From positions 13,433,222-13,497,221 of the forward strand of contig OX393583.1 in assembly GCA_947652605.1 (NCBI GenBank): 64,000 nucleotides of DNA, written 5' to 3'. The stretch's first letter is position 1, and each line of letters starts with the position of its first letter. Source of the DNA: Elmis aenea (lineage: Eukaryota; Arthropoda; Insecta; Coleoptera; Elmidae). Of the stretch, positions 1 through 9,520 are shown piece after piece. The position numbers were made by a program, and so were the translations under genes. The notes beneath the pieces were generated by a model. That model saw only the letters and a list, made by a program, of their open reading frames with translations, had not been told where the DNA came from and did not search any database.

Positions 1-144
1 AAAAATTAAAACATTAAAAGTGCTGTATCACTCAAAATTTTCCCGAAAATGTAAATTTTACGAAAACGGTTGACTTTAGACCCACATAACCTTATACATT
101 TTTTAAAGTAAATAATAAGAGGAAACCAAAAATCAAATAATATA

Positions 145-327
145 TAGGGTGTTCTATTTAAAATTTTAAAGTTTGAGTCCGTTCCGGTTGAACCGGAAGT
201 CGTATTGCAACCTTAATATTTTCATCGAATCCGAAAAATACCAAAAGGCTCAGATACAAAATTTCATTGTTATATCTGCAATAGTGTTCTAGATATTTGT
301 CTGTTTCCATACTTTTGCGCATCCCTG
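145..327. mobile_element. Short mariner-like MITE, copy 1
   Basis: A 183-bp unit flanked by TA on both sides, beginning AGGGTGTTCTATTT and ending CGCATCCCTG. A second copy of nearly the same sequence and ends lies at 17713-17869. It carries no gene; the open frame across it is incidental. TA flanks and CAGGGTG-type ends indicate a non-autonomous Tc1/mariner superfamily element. Confidence 0.6.
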
Positions 328-338
328 TAGCTACCAGT

Positions 339-775
339 CTATTTAACATAACAAAAAACGATCAAATCTTAAAAATTATACGGTTACTATCAATGAAAAT
401 GTATTAAAAATTAATTTTTAATTAAAATAAAAACAAATAATAAACGCCGACATAAAAAATTAGATTTTAATGTATTCAAAATGACCGCCACTGCTGATTT
501 TTCTCGAATTGTTTTTAATGTATGCCTACTTTTTGAGTACATGGTCGGATTCAGAATTAAATTCTCTATCCGAATCAACGAAAAAATTTATACTATGTAA
601 TTTAAAAAAAAAAACAGTTGCCTATCGCGGATTTGACATACGTCATCGTAGAGGTAACAAAAACACATCACTTAATAAAGAATTTCTCGCTGATTTCAAA
701 TATATAAGGGTTGTTGGGGTTATTCTTAATACTTACAAAGTTATAGGGGTGCGACAGTCAAACTGAATCACCCGG
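339..775. mobile_element. Half copy of a long palindromic MITE
   Basis: This stretch matches 27996-28606, the right half of the palindromic element at 26763-28606, and ends with the same terminus (GTGCGACAGTCAAACTGAA, then ACCCGG-type end and TA). The 85-codon open frame within it (509-766) is the repeat itself, because the same frame recurs at 28349. The left half is missing. Confidence 0.65.
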
Positions 776-777
776 TA

Positions 778-1130
778 TAGGTCACAGCCAACTATCGCTC
801 CCATTTAAAAAAAGGTAAGTTTGTCAAAACTTTTTAACGGCGAGCGTAAATTTTTTTTTTAGTATAATCAAATTAAGCATAAAAATACCTAAAAATTATC
901 TTCTAAAATATTTTCGATATTTACAACAATAACGGAGATACGACACATTATTAATATGACGAAAAAACACTTTTTATTCAATAACTCGAAAACCGGAAAT
1001 GATAGAATATTTTTGAAAACGGTTCTGAGTTTTTCTCAAAAAACTGCACATTTTTGGTAATTTAACCGTTTCTCTATCTTAAATATTAAGCGAGATACCC
1101 ATGCAAACCCATCGAATTTGGACCACCCTG
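778..1130. mobile_element. Half copy of a TA-flanked MITE
   Basis: It matches the right half of the MITE at 45773-46391 (shared CTTTTTAACGGCGAGCGTAA block and the terminal GGACCACCCTG followed by TA). Its left half is replaced by the neighbouring repeat at 339-775. The region 1-1362 is the intron upstream of the first visible SLC26 exon and shows nothing else recognisable. Confidence 0.6.
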
Positions 1131-1362
1131 TACTGGACAAATTTTGACACGTTGCTACCGCACACGCCTCTATTGGAACGATTTGCACTTTTGTTTTCAT
1201 CCGCTGTTTTGCTAGCGCGTTGTTTGAAATTACCCAATTAGGAACAATATTTTTACTCCATATGCCTGACTAATTTTGCAAATGAAGCCCACGCGATTTA
1301 AAATAGTCGTTATAAAAGTGCATGCAAATACACTGCGCAATTTAAATTATATTTGTTTTTAG

Positions 1363-1635
1363 TGTGTCCTAGCAAGTATCATAGTGGTAGCTCTAAAAGG
1401 TATGATCATGCTGTGTAAGGAACTTAGAAGATATTGGGCATTAAGCAAATGGGACGCTGTTGTTTGGATAGTTACCTTTTTTACGACCGTGTTTGTCGCC
1501 ATAGACATTGGCCTGGCCGCTGGTGTAATAATTTCGTTACTAAGTATTTTTCTACAGAGCTCTAGTCCGAACACGTGCCTCCTGGGAGTCGTTCCTAACA
1601 CAGATTTATATCTCGATGTAAAAAGATACAAAGGG
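1363..1635 (+). CDS. SLC26 exon: last transmembrane segments
   Basis: Starts after TTTGTTTTTAG in phase 0 (CVLASIIVVALKGM) and ends before GTGAGT. It encodes hydrophobic helices (FFTTVFVAIDIGLAAGVIIS) and the linker that runs into the STAS domain. Confidence 0.85.
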
Positions 1636-4600
1636 GTGAGTAAACTTTTAAATTTCAATGATTATGATTAATGCCGAATATAAACTTCTCATTCTTCTTG
1701 TTTTTAATTTTATTTTTCTTTCTCTTTATCCCTCTCTTCATCTTTATCTTCGTCTTCGTCCCCGTCCCCTCGTCTCCGCCCCACTTTCCCTCCGGAACAG
1801 CAATATTTTAAAGCATCTTTAATTTAAATTTATTTTTCAGGCTCAAGAAATAGCTGGAATGAAAATTTTTCACTATTCGGGTGCTTTAAACTTCGCCTCT
1901 AAATTGTCATTCAAAAATAATCTCTTCAAGTTGCTTGGTTTTGAACCGGCAGCTGTAGCAGCAAAGCATCTGAAAGATAACTATTCGACATACGAAGATG
2001 AGGCGTTAATGCTCCGGTGTTTAATACTGGACTTCTCCGCTCTTACTTACATAGATCCCGCAGGAGTCGATCAGCTACGAATACTGGCAGGCGATTACCA
2101 AAAATTAGATATTAAATTATATATTACAGGATGTTCAGGTAAGCATTTTTAACTACACAGGGTGGTCCACTTTTTTATAGCAGGACCTTCAGTCGATACA
2201 AAAACTCATTTTAAAGTGAATATTCTATATTAACATGGGTCCACAAACGCTTCATTTTGAAGATACAGGGTGTGGAAATTTTCAAAAAAATATCGTTAAT
2301 TTTAAACCGTTTCTCAACTAGTAGATATACAGGTTGTCCCCGTTATCAACGCGAATATTTTAAGTGGTGATAGAGGACCTTTTTCTAAGAAAACATTTTA
2401 AGTAACATTTTTTCCTAAAATCAAATGCTATGCTGATATCAACACTTACTTGATTTTTTTACACTTCTGCATTTATAAGACTGTAGCCGAAAATATCAAT
2501 TTATCGTAAAATACCTTTAAGCTTTTTAATAGAGCATGAAATTCTCTACAAAATTAGTTCTATTTATTTTTTGTCTACAGGCAATGGTTTGAGAGTTATA
2601 AACCAGTTTGTACAAAAAAATGTAAAAAATTTACAAAATTTAATTGTTTTTTAGACTTTGCAACCGCTGTATCTTTAAAACGAAAGGTTGTACAAAAAAA
2701 CCGACGGCCCATTCCGGATAGCAAATTTTATGGGCTACAACTTTGATCAAGTGAAATTTTTTGAAAATCAAACCGATTTTCCGGAAAAGCTGAAAATAAG
2801 GAATAGAGTGCAAAAACAAAATTTCCTACAAATATTTTTTTGTATTTAAAAATGCTTTTAAAGAGAGTGAGATTACGTGATTGAAAATGATGGAGGTCAT
2901 TTTGAACACTTATTGAAGTAATTTTGTGGTTACATGTTAATTTTATTGCGTCCAGATGGATTTGCATTGTTTTGCATTTTATCGTTTTTTTTTCACCTTT
3001 TTCACTATTATAAACTTTTCTATGATACATTTAGTTTTATTGAAAAACATGTTTACCGAAGTTGTAGTCCGTTAAATGCCTTATCCGCAATAGGCATCCG
3101 TTTTGCTCTACGACGTTTCGTTTAAAAGATGCGGCGTTTTTAAAAATTTACATAACTTATTTATATGCAATTTTACAATTTTTTGTTAAATTTGTTCGTT
3201 AGCTCCTTAAAAAAAATGATAAGGGGTGGTTTTCTGAAGAATTTCAAACTTCATAAAAAGCTTTGAAACTGATGAGATACATAATTTTATGAATGTTGCG
3301 GATGCTATGGCATTTTTAAATACAAAATATCATAATTACCGGGAGTTTTTGTTTTTCGAAAACGAGAAAATGCAAAACAATGCAAATCCATCTGGACGCA
3401 ATAAAATTAACATGTAACCACAAAATTACTTTAATAAGTGTTCAAAATGACCTTCATCATTCAATTACGTAATCGCACTCTCTTTAAAAGCATTTTTAAA
3501 TACAAAACAATATTTGTAGGAAATTTTGTTTTTGCACTCTATTCCTTATTTTCAGCTTTTCCGGAAAATCGGTTTGATTTTCAAAAAATTTCACTTGATT
3601 AAAGTTGTAGCCCATAAAATTTGCTATCCGGAATGGGCCGTCGGTTTTTTTGTACAACCTTTCGTTTTAAAGATACAGCGGTTGCAAAGTCTAAGAAATA
3701 ATAAATTTTGTAAATTTTTTACATTTTTTTGTACAAACTGCTTTATAACTCTCAAACCATTGCCTGTAGACAAAAAATAAATAGAACTAATTTTGTAGAG
3801 AATTTTATGCTCTATTAAAAAACTGTAAGGTATTTTACGATAAAAAATATAAAATACTACAGGTTTTTATACGGCGTTGTAAAAATAAATTAATTTTCTA
3901 AATTTTTCAAGGTTTTAAGTCTTTATTTAAAAAATTCTGCCGAAGTTATTTTGAAGTACAGAGTTGTAATTTGGTATGGACATGCAGAAAAAAATTCTCT
4001 GTTCTCTCGATAAGAAAAAATTTGAATCACACATACAGGAGTGTTTATAAATAGGTGGCAACTTCCATGATTTTTAAAAGCTCGTAACTCGATATTTTCA
4101 AATTCAAACCCCTGTATTTTTGTTATGTCATCGAATTCGTCTTTAAGAGAGCTTCATATTTTATTAAGTATGTCTTATACCCAAAACTCATACTTTTCGA
4201 GATATTCGACATTTTTCTTCAAATCGTTATTGAAGCAATTAGAGTGCCGTGGAAATCGAAAAAACTGACTGTTCACTTCGCTAACGTCAAAAACTTTTCA
4301 TTTATTTTTTGAATTATTGCATTTTACAAGAGCAAATTGATATGGTTTATTCACCATTTCGTGTATTTAATTACTAATAGTAATAAAATTTTGTTTTATT
4401 GTAAATATTATATTGTACTCATACGAGTATAATCTGTGATTTAAATCGATGATTTTTTTAAAAAATCACTTGATTTAAATCAACCCTGCTAGCAACAGAG
4501 CCATTGAATATTTCGACCGGCTGGAATGATTACATTTTATGTTTTATTTAAAAAATATTTTTGAAAACTAATGCAATTTATTTTCAGGTCCTGTGTATGA

Positions 4601-4718
4601 AATGCTTGTAAAATGTGATAGATATGAAAGGAAGGATAGCAAATTCATTATATTTCCCACGGTACATGATGCTGTGTTGTACGGTCAAGTCAATATTTTG
4701 AAAACAAAAGAATCGTGA
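1363..4718 (+). CDS. SLC26-family anion transporter, 3' part (last three exons)
   Basis: C-terminal part of an SLC26/SulP anion exchanger, most like insect 'sodium-independent sulfate anion transporter' proteins (SLC26A11 type), which move sulfate and other anions across membranes. Exons 1363-1635, 1841-2138 and 4588-4718 join in frame (phases 0 and 1) and end at TGA 4716-4718. The first visible exon encodes the last hydrophobic membrane segments (WDAVVWIVTFFTTVFVAIDI and on). The next encodes the cytoplasmic STAS domain, with its core CLILDFSALTYIDPAGVD. The last supplies the end of STAS (FPTVHDAVLYGQ). Donors GTGAGT and GTAAGC and acceptors TTTTTAG, TTTTTCAG and TTTTCAG are canonical. The N-terminal two thirds lie upstream of the window. 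The second visible intron (2139-4587) is filled by repeats. I see no break in the visible part. SulP family assignment is firm; the exact paralogue is not. Confidence 0.88.
1841..2138 (+). CDS. SLC26 exon: STAS domain
   Basis: Begins after TATTTTTCAG in phase 0 and ends with one base of a Gly codon before GTAAGC. It encodes most of the STAS fold, including the hydrophobic strand LILDFSALTYIDPAGVDQL. Confidence 0.87.
2500..3848. repeat. Large inverted repeat in SLC26 intron
   Basis: Two arms of about 670 bp face each other around position 3173; for example GACGGCCCATTCCGGATAG at about 2702 is reverse-complemented near 3632. Open frames here (2728-3030, 2934-3125, 3526-3780) follow the palindrome and are not genes. 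Likely a palindromic non-autonomous DNA transposon or foldback; its outer ends were not resolved. Confidence 0.6.
4020..4490. mobile_element. Fragment of hAT-type MITE (reverse orientation)
   Basis: Reverse-complement similarity to the left 500 bp or so of the MITE at 22200-23451, ending with repeated GATTTAAATCA motifs and the terminus CAACCCTG. The other end was not found here, so this is a fragment or an older nested copy inside the SLC26 intron. Confidence 0.5.
4588..4718 (+). CDS. SLC26 terminal exon
   Basis: Follows TTATTTTCAG; its first two bases complete the Gly codon split across the intron. It encodes GPVYEMLVKCDRYERKD and the C-terminal tail ending LKTKES, then TGA. This fits the end of a STAS domain. 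Confidence 0.85.
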
Positions 4719-4813
4719 TCATTATAGTATATATAAAAAAATAAGGTCTTTAAGAATAGTTAATGTTGATATAGTACCTAGCGAATGCTTGATATTTATT
4801 GATACGAATTATA

Positions 4814-5215
4814 CAGGGTGAGGCATCACTTATGACACCCCCACTTATTTTGTTATTGGAAAGAATTATCAAAAAAAGTTTCAAATAAAATTGTTTGATA
4901 CAGTATTTCTCATAATACTGTCATGCAAAATTTTTGTATTCTTTTGTCATATAAGGGTATAAAAGTTGTAGTGCGTTGAAAAAAAAAAGAAAATGTCTTT
5001 CAAGCCGTATAAAAAATATGTATGGTGCCATTTAAAAAAAAATTTTAAAAAATGTTGCTGTAACTCCTAAAAAAACAAAATAAAACAAAAATTTGACATG
5101 ATAGTATTTTGGGAAATACTGTACTCGTATCAAACACCTTTTATTTAAAACTTTTTTTGATAATTCTTTCCAGTAACAAAATAAATGGAGGTGTCATAAG
5201 TGATGCCTCACCCTG
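4814..5215. mobile_element. Palindromic TA-flanked MITE (402 bp)
   Basis: Ends CAGGGTGAGGCATCACTTA and its reverse complement, with TA on both sides. The arms pair across the whole length. It lies 96 bp after the SLC26 stop codon and before a candidate AATAAA, so it may be transcribed in that gene's 3' UTR. Confidence 0.75.
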
Positions 5216-5328
5216 TATATTTTGTTACGTGTTTTGAAATTGTCCTTAAGTACAGTGAAGTGACAATAATTTTTGTCATCAACGTAGAAAAATATATGCA
5301 CTATTTTCAAATATATGTTACGTTTTAA

Positions 5329-5334
5329 AATAAA
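5329..5334 (+). promoter_or_regulatory. Candidate polyadenylation signal for the SLC26 gene
   Basis: AATAAA about 610 bp after the stop codon. If used, the 3' UTR would contain the MITE at 4814-5215. No other evidence separates it from chance in AT-rich DNA. Confidence 0.3.
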
Positions 5335-5412
5335 ATATTTTTGTGTAAAATAACTTGCTTTTTTTTATCTTCCCAACTCCATCAAATCTAAATAAACAAC
5401 TTTTAAGTCGTG

Positions 5413-5743
5413 TTAAAAAAGAATGGAAGGAACAACATCTGTTGCGTGAAATCGCAATGTTGCTGTTAATCGTTCGTGGGGTGATATAGCTTCTCTCATG
5501 ATCGTATCCTTTATTTTAATCAAAGGTGTTACCAGTGAGAAAAGCTTCAAATAAGTCTCTTCATTCATTCTGAGATAGTTATGCCAATCACGCGAATATA
5601 TCTTCAACTCACTCATACATCACGTTTCTTCTTTTGCGTTTTTCTCTTGTACACGAGGACAAAAGCAGCCAAAGCGAGCGCATCGTCGTCCGAGCTCGAC
5701 ATATTCCAAGCACAAACTGGCGCTTGTCCAAGCATCTTGTACA
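5413..5743 (-). pseudogene. PIF/Harbinger (HARBI1-like) transposase, N-terminal remnant
   Basis: On - the frame reads RDWHNYLRMNEETYLKLFSL then TPLI, TIMREAISPHERL and TLRFHAT. This is the N-terminal signature of PIF/Harbinger transposases (domesticated relative HARBI1), which cut and paste DNA with a DDE nuclease. The DDE core is absent and the frame ends after about 70 residues. Upstream coding (FCPRVQ / AAFVLVYKRKT in shifted frames) continues to 5743, where a minisatellite-armed element interrupts it. The matching 5' flank, with a GCATGC-rich end region, resumes at about 7111-7240. Family recognition is by eye. Confidence 0.6.
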
Positions 5744-7110
5744 GGACACGGTTAACTGAGCGACGCCAACTGGGCGACGGTCAACTGGGCGACGGTCAAC
5801 TGGGCGATGGTCAACTGGGCGACGTGCCAACTGGGCGACGGTCAACTGGACGACAGGAATTTAAACATTTTTGAACTCTAATCTTAGCACACGATTTTAC
5901 TGATTGTTTTTGTAAATATTGGTGAAATATACTTACTCAATTTTGTAGACGATATCGTACATCGAAATTTGTAGAATCATTTACGAAAGATATGATCAAA
6001 AAACGTGGTCCGAAAATAATTTAAAAATGAAGAAGCATGATTGCACAATATTAGAATAAAGAGAAAAAATAAAGTTTTTTCATTCATTTATCAATACTAT
6101 TTTGTTATTAACAAACATATTTGCATTAAAACAAAAAAGTATATAACATTAGAATAACTAATTAATTATTATAGTTTAAATGAAAATCATTTTTCACATT
6201 CATTGATTAATACTCATTTTTTAATAATATGATACATAGTAAAATAAAGTTTGGTTGATGCAACAAAAAAATAGTAGACTTTAAACTCTTTAAAATCGAA
6301 TTGTAAAGATCTAATAAAAATTGACATTCCTTTTTTTCACCTAACCCCCTTTAATTAATGTTATAAGCAGTACCTCGCAGATAGTCTATTAGCTTGGAAA
6401 CTAAATAATAGATCAAGTAAATGAAAAGTCATTTATTAATGTTATTTTGTAACTAACAAACATATTAACACATATCAAATATACCAAGTGTTTGAAATTT
6501 AAGTTTAAACATGGGAATCTCGCGTATAATAACATCCAGAAATTAGGTTTAATTTTGACATAGTAATTTAATTTGGTGCTCGTTAATAATCTGAAAAGAA
6601 ATTTGAAATATATAATTGACTATTTACGAGTATTGCTTATAACATATAACATGATTTATAATTTAAAAATAATTATGTTGTTTTGAATGTTATATACTTT
6701 TTTGTTTTAATGTAAATATGTTTGTTAATAACAAAATAATATTAATAAATGAATGAAAAAACTGTATTTTTCTCTTTATTCTAATATTGTGCAATCATGC
6801 TTCTTCATTTTTAAATTATTTTCTGACCACGATTTTTGATCATATCTTTCGTAAATGATTCTACAAATTTCGATGTACGATATGATCTACAAAATTAAGT
6901 AAGTATATTTCACCGATATTTACCAAAACAATCAGTAAAATCGTGTGCTAAGATGAGAGTTCAAAAAATGTTTAAGTTCCTGTCGCCCAGTTGACCGTCG
7001 CCCAGTTGGCACGTCGCCCAGTTGACCGTCGCCCAGTTGGCACGTCGCCCAGTTGACCGTCGCCCAGTTGACCATCGCCCAGTTGACCGTCGCCCAGTTG
7101 TCGCGTACCG
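5744..7110. mobile_element. Palindromic element with minisatellite arms, MuDR/Rehavkus-like, copy type 1
   Basis: A 1,367-bp palindrome whose ends are inverted minisatellites: AACTGGGCGACGGTC units at 5766-5855 and the reverse complement at 6980-7100. The inner arms also pair (5880-6150 against 6700-6960). It is flanked by TCTTGTACA (5735-5743) and TCTTGTACC (7111-7119), a 9-bp TSD with one mismatch, and sits inside the Harbinger remnant. Long tandem-repeat TIRs with a 9-bp TSD resemble Rehavkus-type MuDR elements. No transposase is encoded; the Gly/Asp/Trp-rich open frames here are minisatellite translations. Confidence 0.7.
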
Positions 7111-7775
7111 TCTTGTACCCTGTACCGTGTGGTGACGAAGGGAAAATTATGCATGCTTGTACAAATAATTGATCATGCATGCTTGTCAAGCTTGCAGTTA
7201 CGTGTGTACCCACCTTTAGCTTGTCGTTGTCAGTGAGTTCTAATAGTGAGTGGTGCAGGGCTTGTGGTCTGTTTGGGAGCAAATTTGTTTTTTTTTGAGA
7301 ATTTGTGATCAAAAGATTGTTTTTATAGTCCATATATTTTAGGGATTTATTCCCGGGAATTCTCGGACTGCTTGGTGTCTCGATTCCCGGGAATTGCAAA
7401 AAAAACGGGACTCGAGACTTTTCGATTCAAATTTTATAAAATATAGCAAAATTTATTGTTCTAAAATAAAACCTGTACAGTCGAAAACAACCCATGCCCA
7501 GCTTGTATACGAACAGGTAACAAGTGAACACTTAAAGGGTCGGCAAAGTGATTACGTTAATTATCTCGTTGGTCGTTGATAATAATGTAGTTACAAATAT
7601 GTTGCACATGTTATTCCTAGAAGAATTCGCAAGAAATTTTCTAGAGCAGGGTTAAATTTAGTCCTTTGAAAGATCAGTCTGTCTTTTAATTTTACCCAAA
7701 TACGTTCGTTTTCTTGCGCTTTACGGTTTCCGTCGTGTACCTACTGCAGATCTCGGAATATTTCAAACCAAATTA

Positions 7776-8012
7776 TTGAACCAGCAAAGAAGTTCAACCG
7801 TGAAAAACAAAAAATACAACTATCAAAAGGAGCTTCAGATTTTAGAATCAACTGGGAATCGGACTCCGAATCTAAATCTTTTATACGAATCATTGCTTAC
7901 AATTAAGCCAACATCAACGGAAAGTGAGCGAAGATTTTCTATTGGAGAAATATTTATCACAAAAATTATAAATAGGCTATCTGACTCCTCCTTAAATGCA
8001 TTGGTATTTTAA
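7776..8012 (+). pseudogene. hAT transposase, C-terminal dimerisation fragment
   Basis: About 75 residues match the hAT dimerisation region: IKPTSTESERRFSIGEIF (the S-x-x-R-x-FS-x-G core) followed by RLSDSSLNALVF and a stop. The catalytic part upstream is lost or unrecognisable. This is a dead remnant 1.4 kb upstream of SDR gene A. Confidence 0.6.
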
Positions 8013-8102
8013 AATCCCATTTTGCTGCGAAAAAGTAAATTGTATTAATTTTTTTATCATGAACTCGATGTAATAATTACATTTAAAGATGTATTTTATA
8101 TA

Positions 8103-8726
8103 CAGGGTGTGTATAAATTGGCGGATGCGCTACACGTGACGATGTTCTTCGTAAAATTTCAAGTCGAAAATCTTGATACAAAAATGTTGTACCATGCTTC
8201 CTATGGCCTCAGGAACCATTAAAAGAAAAAAAAAATTGCAACATTGCATACATTGATTTGCGTTTGGACATTTATTTATCAGCAATTTTTACTTAGGTAT
8301 TTACAATTTTTGTTCGAACTGAAAGCCTTCAGTTCGTAAACATAGCTGCAAACTTTTAGGTATCGTAAAACACAAACTAGAAATAATTACGAGCAAAACA
8401 GAGATGACAGCTAATGACGATGTTGCCATGTGTATTATTTTCATTCAAATCAGTGATTAACATATTTTCAACACCAATTTTTGAAAGGAAGAACACAATA
8501 TCTAGGAAAAAATATTATTCGAAATTTATATTTATTCCAAATTGCAGCTTTTTCATTTGCAAGTATTAAATAATAACGCTTATTAAAGGACTAAATGTCC
8601 AAACTTTGAGGACCTCTTGCAGACACAGCAAGCATGGTACAACATTTTCGTATAAAGATTTTCGACTTGGAATTGTACGAAGAACATCGCCACGTGTAGC
8701 GCTTCCGCCAATTTTTACACATCCTG
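8103..8726. mobile_element. TA-flanked MITE, 624 bp, copy 1
   Basis: Starts CAGGGTGTGTATAAATTGGC and ends in the approximate reverse complement, with TA on both sides. A second copy of exactly the same length lies at 55488-56111. Arms of about 60 bp carry CGCTACACGTGACGATGTTC. It has no coding capacity. Confidence 0.8.
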
Positions 8727-9245
8727 TATACTCATTAAATAAGTAGCATAGAAAATAATTTTCATTTGTTTAAATTCATTTATACCTACTCACATACAGG
8801 TACCTATATACATATCTGTTTTTCCATTAGTAACATAATTTGCATTTTTACATATTTTTTTACGTTTCAAACGAAAAATAATCAAAGTCTCGAGTCCCGG
8901 GAATTTCCGGGACTTTTAAAAATTTGTGTATCGAGTCCCAGGAATTGAAAAAAACCTAATATATTTAGGTCAAACTAAATTTGTTGTCGTCAGATTCGCA
9001 ACTCCACCTTTACTTTAAGTTTATTTATTTGTTTTAATACATTCATAAACTTGTCACTGGATTTCCGATGTTGTTTGTGAGATATCAATACAAACCAATT
9101 AAATTTGTTCATTGTAGTTTATTAATAATATTAAATAGTTACATAATGTTGTTTTTAGGACAGCGTGACTATGTAAAAGCAGTCTCCTTGAGAAGATTAT
9201 TGAACAATTTTGTCATCCCTTCCCAATTGCGTGCATCACATCAAT

Positions 9246-9306
9246 TATATTTTTGAGTTATGACTATAGATTTCAGTTCGTACCAATTTTTACCTGTAGC
9301 AGGTTG
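9246..9306 (+). promoter_or_regulatory. Candidate core promoter of SDR gene A
   Basis: TATAT at 9246-9250 lies 29 bp before the A of an arthropod-type initiator TCAGT (9273-9277), and GGTTG at 9302-9306 fits the RGWYV downstream element at +28. The spacing of all three matches known arthropod core promoters. It would give a 5' UTR of about 150 nt before ATG 9425. Prediction only. Confidence 0.35.
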
Positions 9307-9424
9307 CGGTTTCGACATCCTCCCATGCATTTATTTATATATTTCCAAATCGCAAAATAAATGTCTTAAAGTACTTAAATCGGATTTTTTTTTCGGTATT
9401 TGGAATTGTTTTTATTGTTTAACC

Positions 9425-9520
9425 ATGGAACGTTGGGCAGGACAAGTTGCCATTGTTACTGGCGCCAGCGCCGGAATGGGGGCAGCGATTTCGAAGGCCT
9501 TAGTGGAAAAAGGAATGAAG
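9425..9520 (+). CDS. SDR gene A exon 1
   Basis: ATG at 9425 in context AACCATGG. It encodes 32 residues ([19 protein letters not shown] and on) ending GMK before GTTTGT, phase 0. The start is supported by the matching length of SDR gene B exon 1. Confidence 0.85.

Larger units (their letters stand above)
7340..8960 (+). mobile_element. hAT transposon remnant
   Basis: Fragment with hAT C-terminal dimerisation coding. The frame at 7776-8012 reads NLNLLYESLLTIKPTSTESE, RRFSIGEIF, and RLSDSSLNALVF, the usual hAT dimer motif. Flanking blocks at 7345-7430 and 8886-8950 share GGGACTCGAGAC and CCCGGGAATT pieces in inverted orientation and may be its degraded ends. A complete MITE (8103-8726) is inserted. 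No intact catalytic domain is visible. Confidence 0.5.

Noticed and set aside
5609..5874. Open frames of 78 and 97 codons on both strands
   Set aside because: Gly/Asp/Leu/Thr-rich translations of the minisatellite, with the same repeats at 6932-7399.
5753..7110. CRISPR-like regularly spaced repeats
   Set aside because: The units are contiguous minisatellites without spacers, occur as inverted pairs at transposon ends, and the DNA is eukaryotic.
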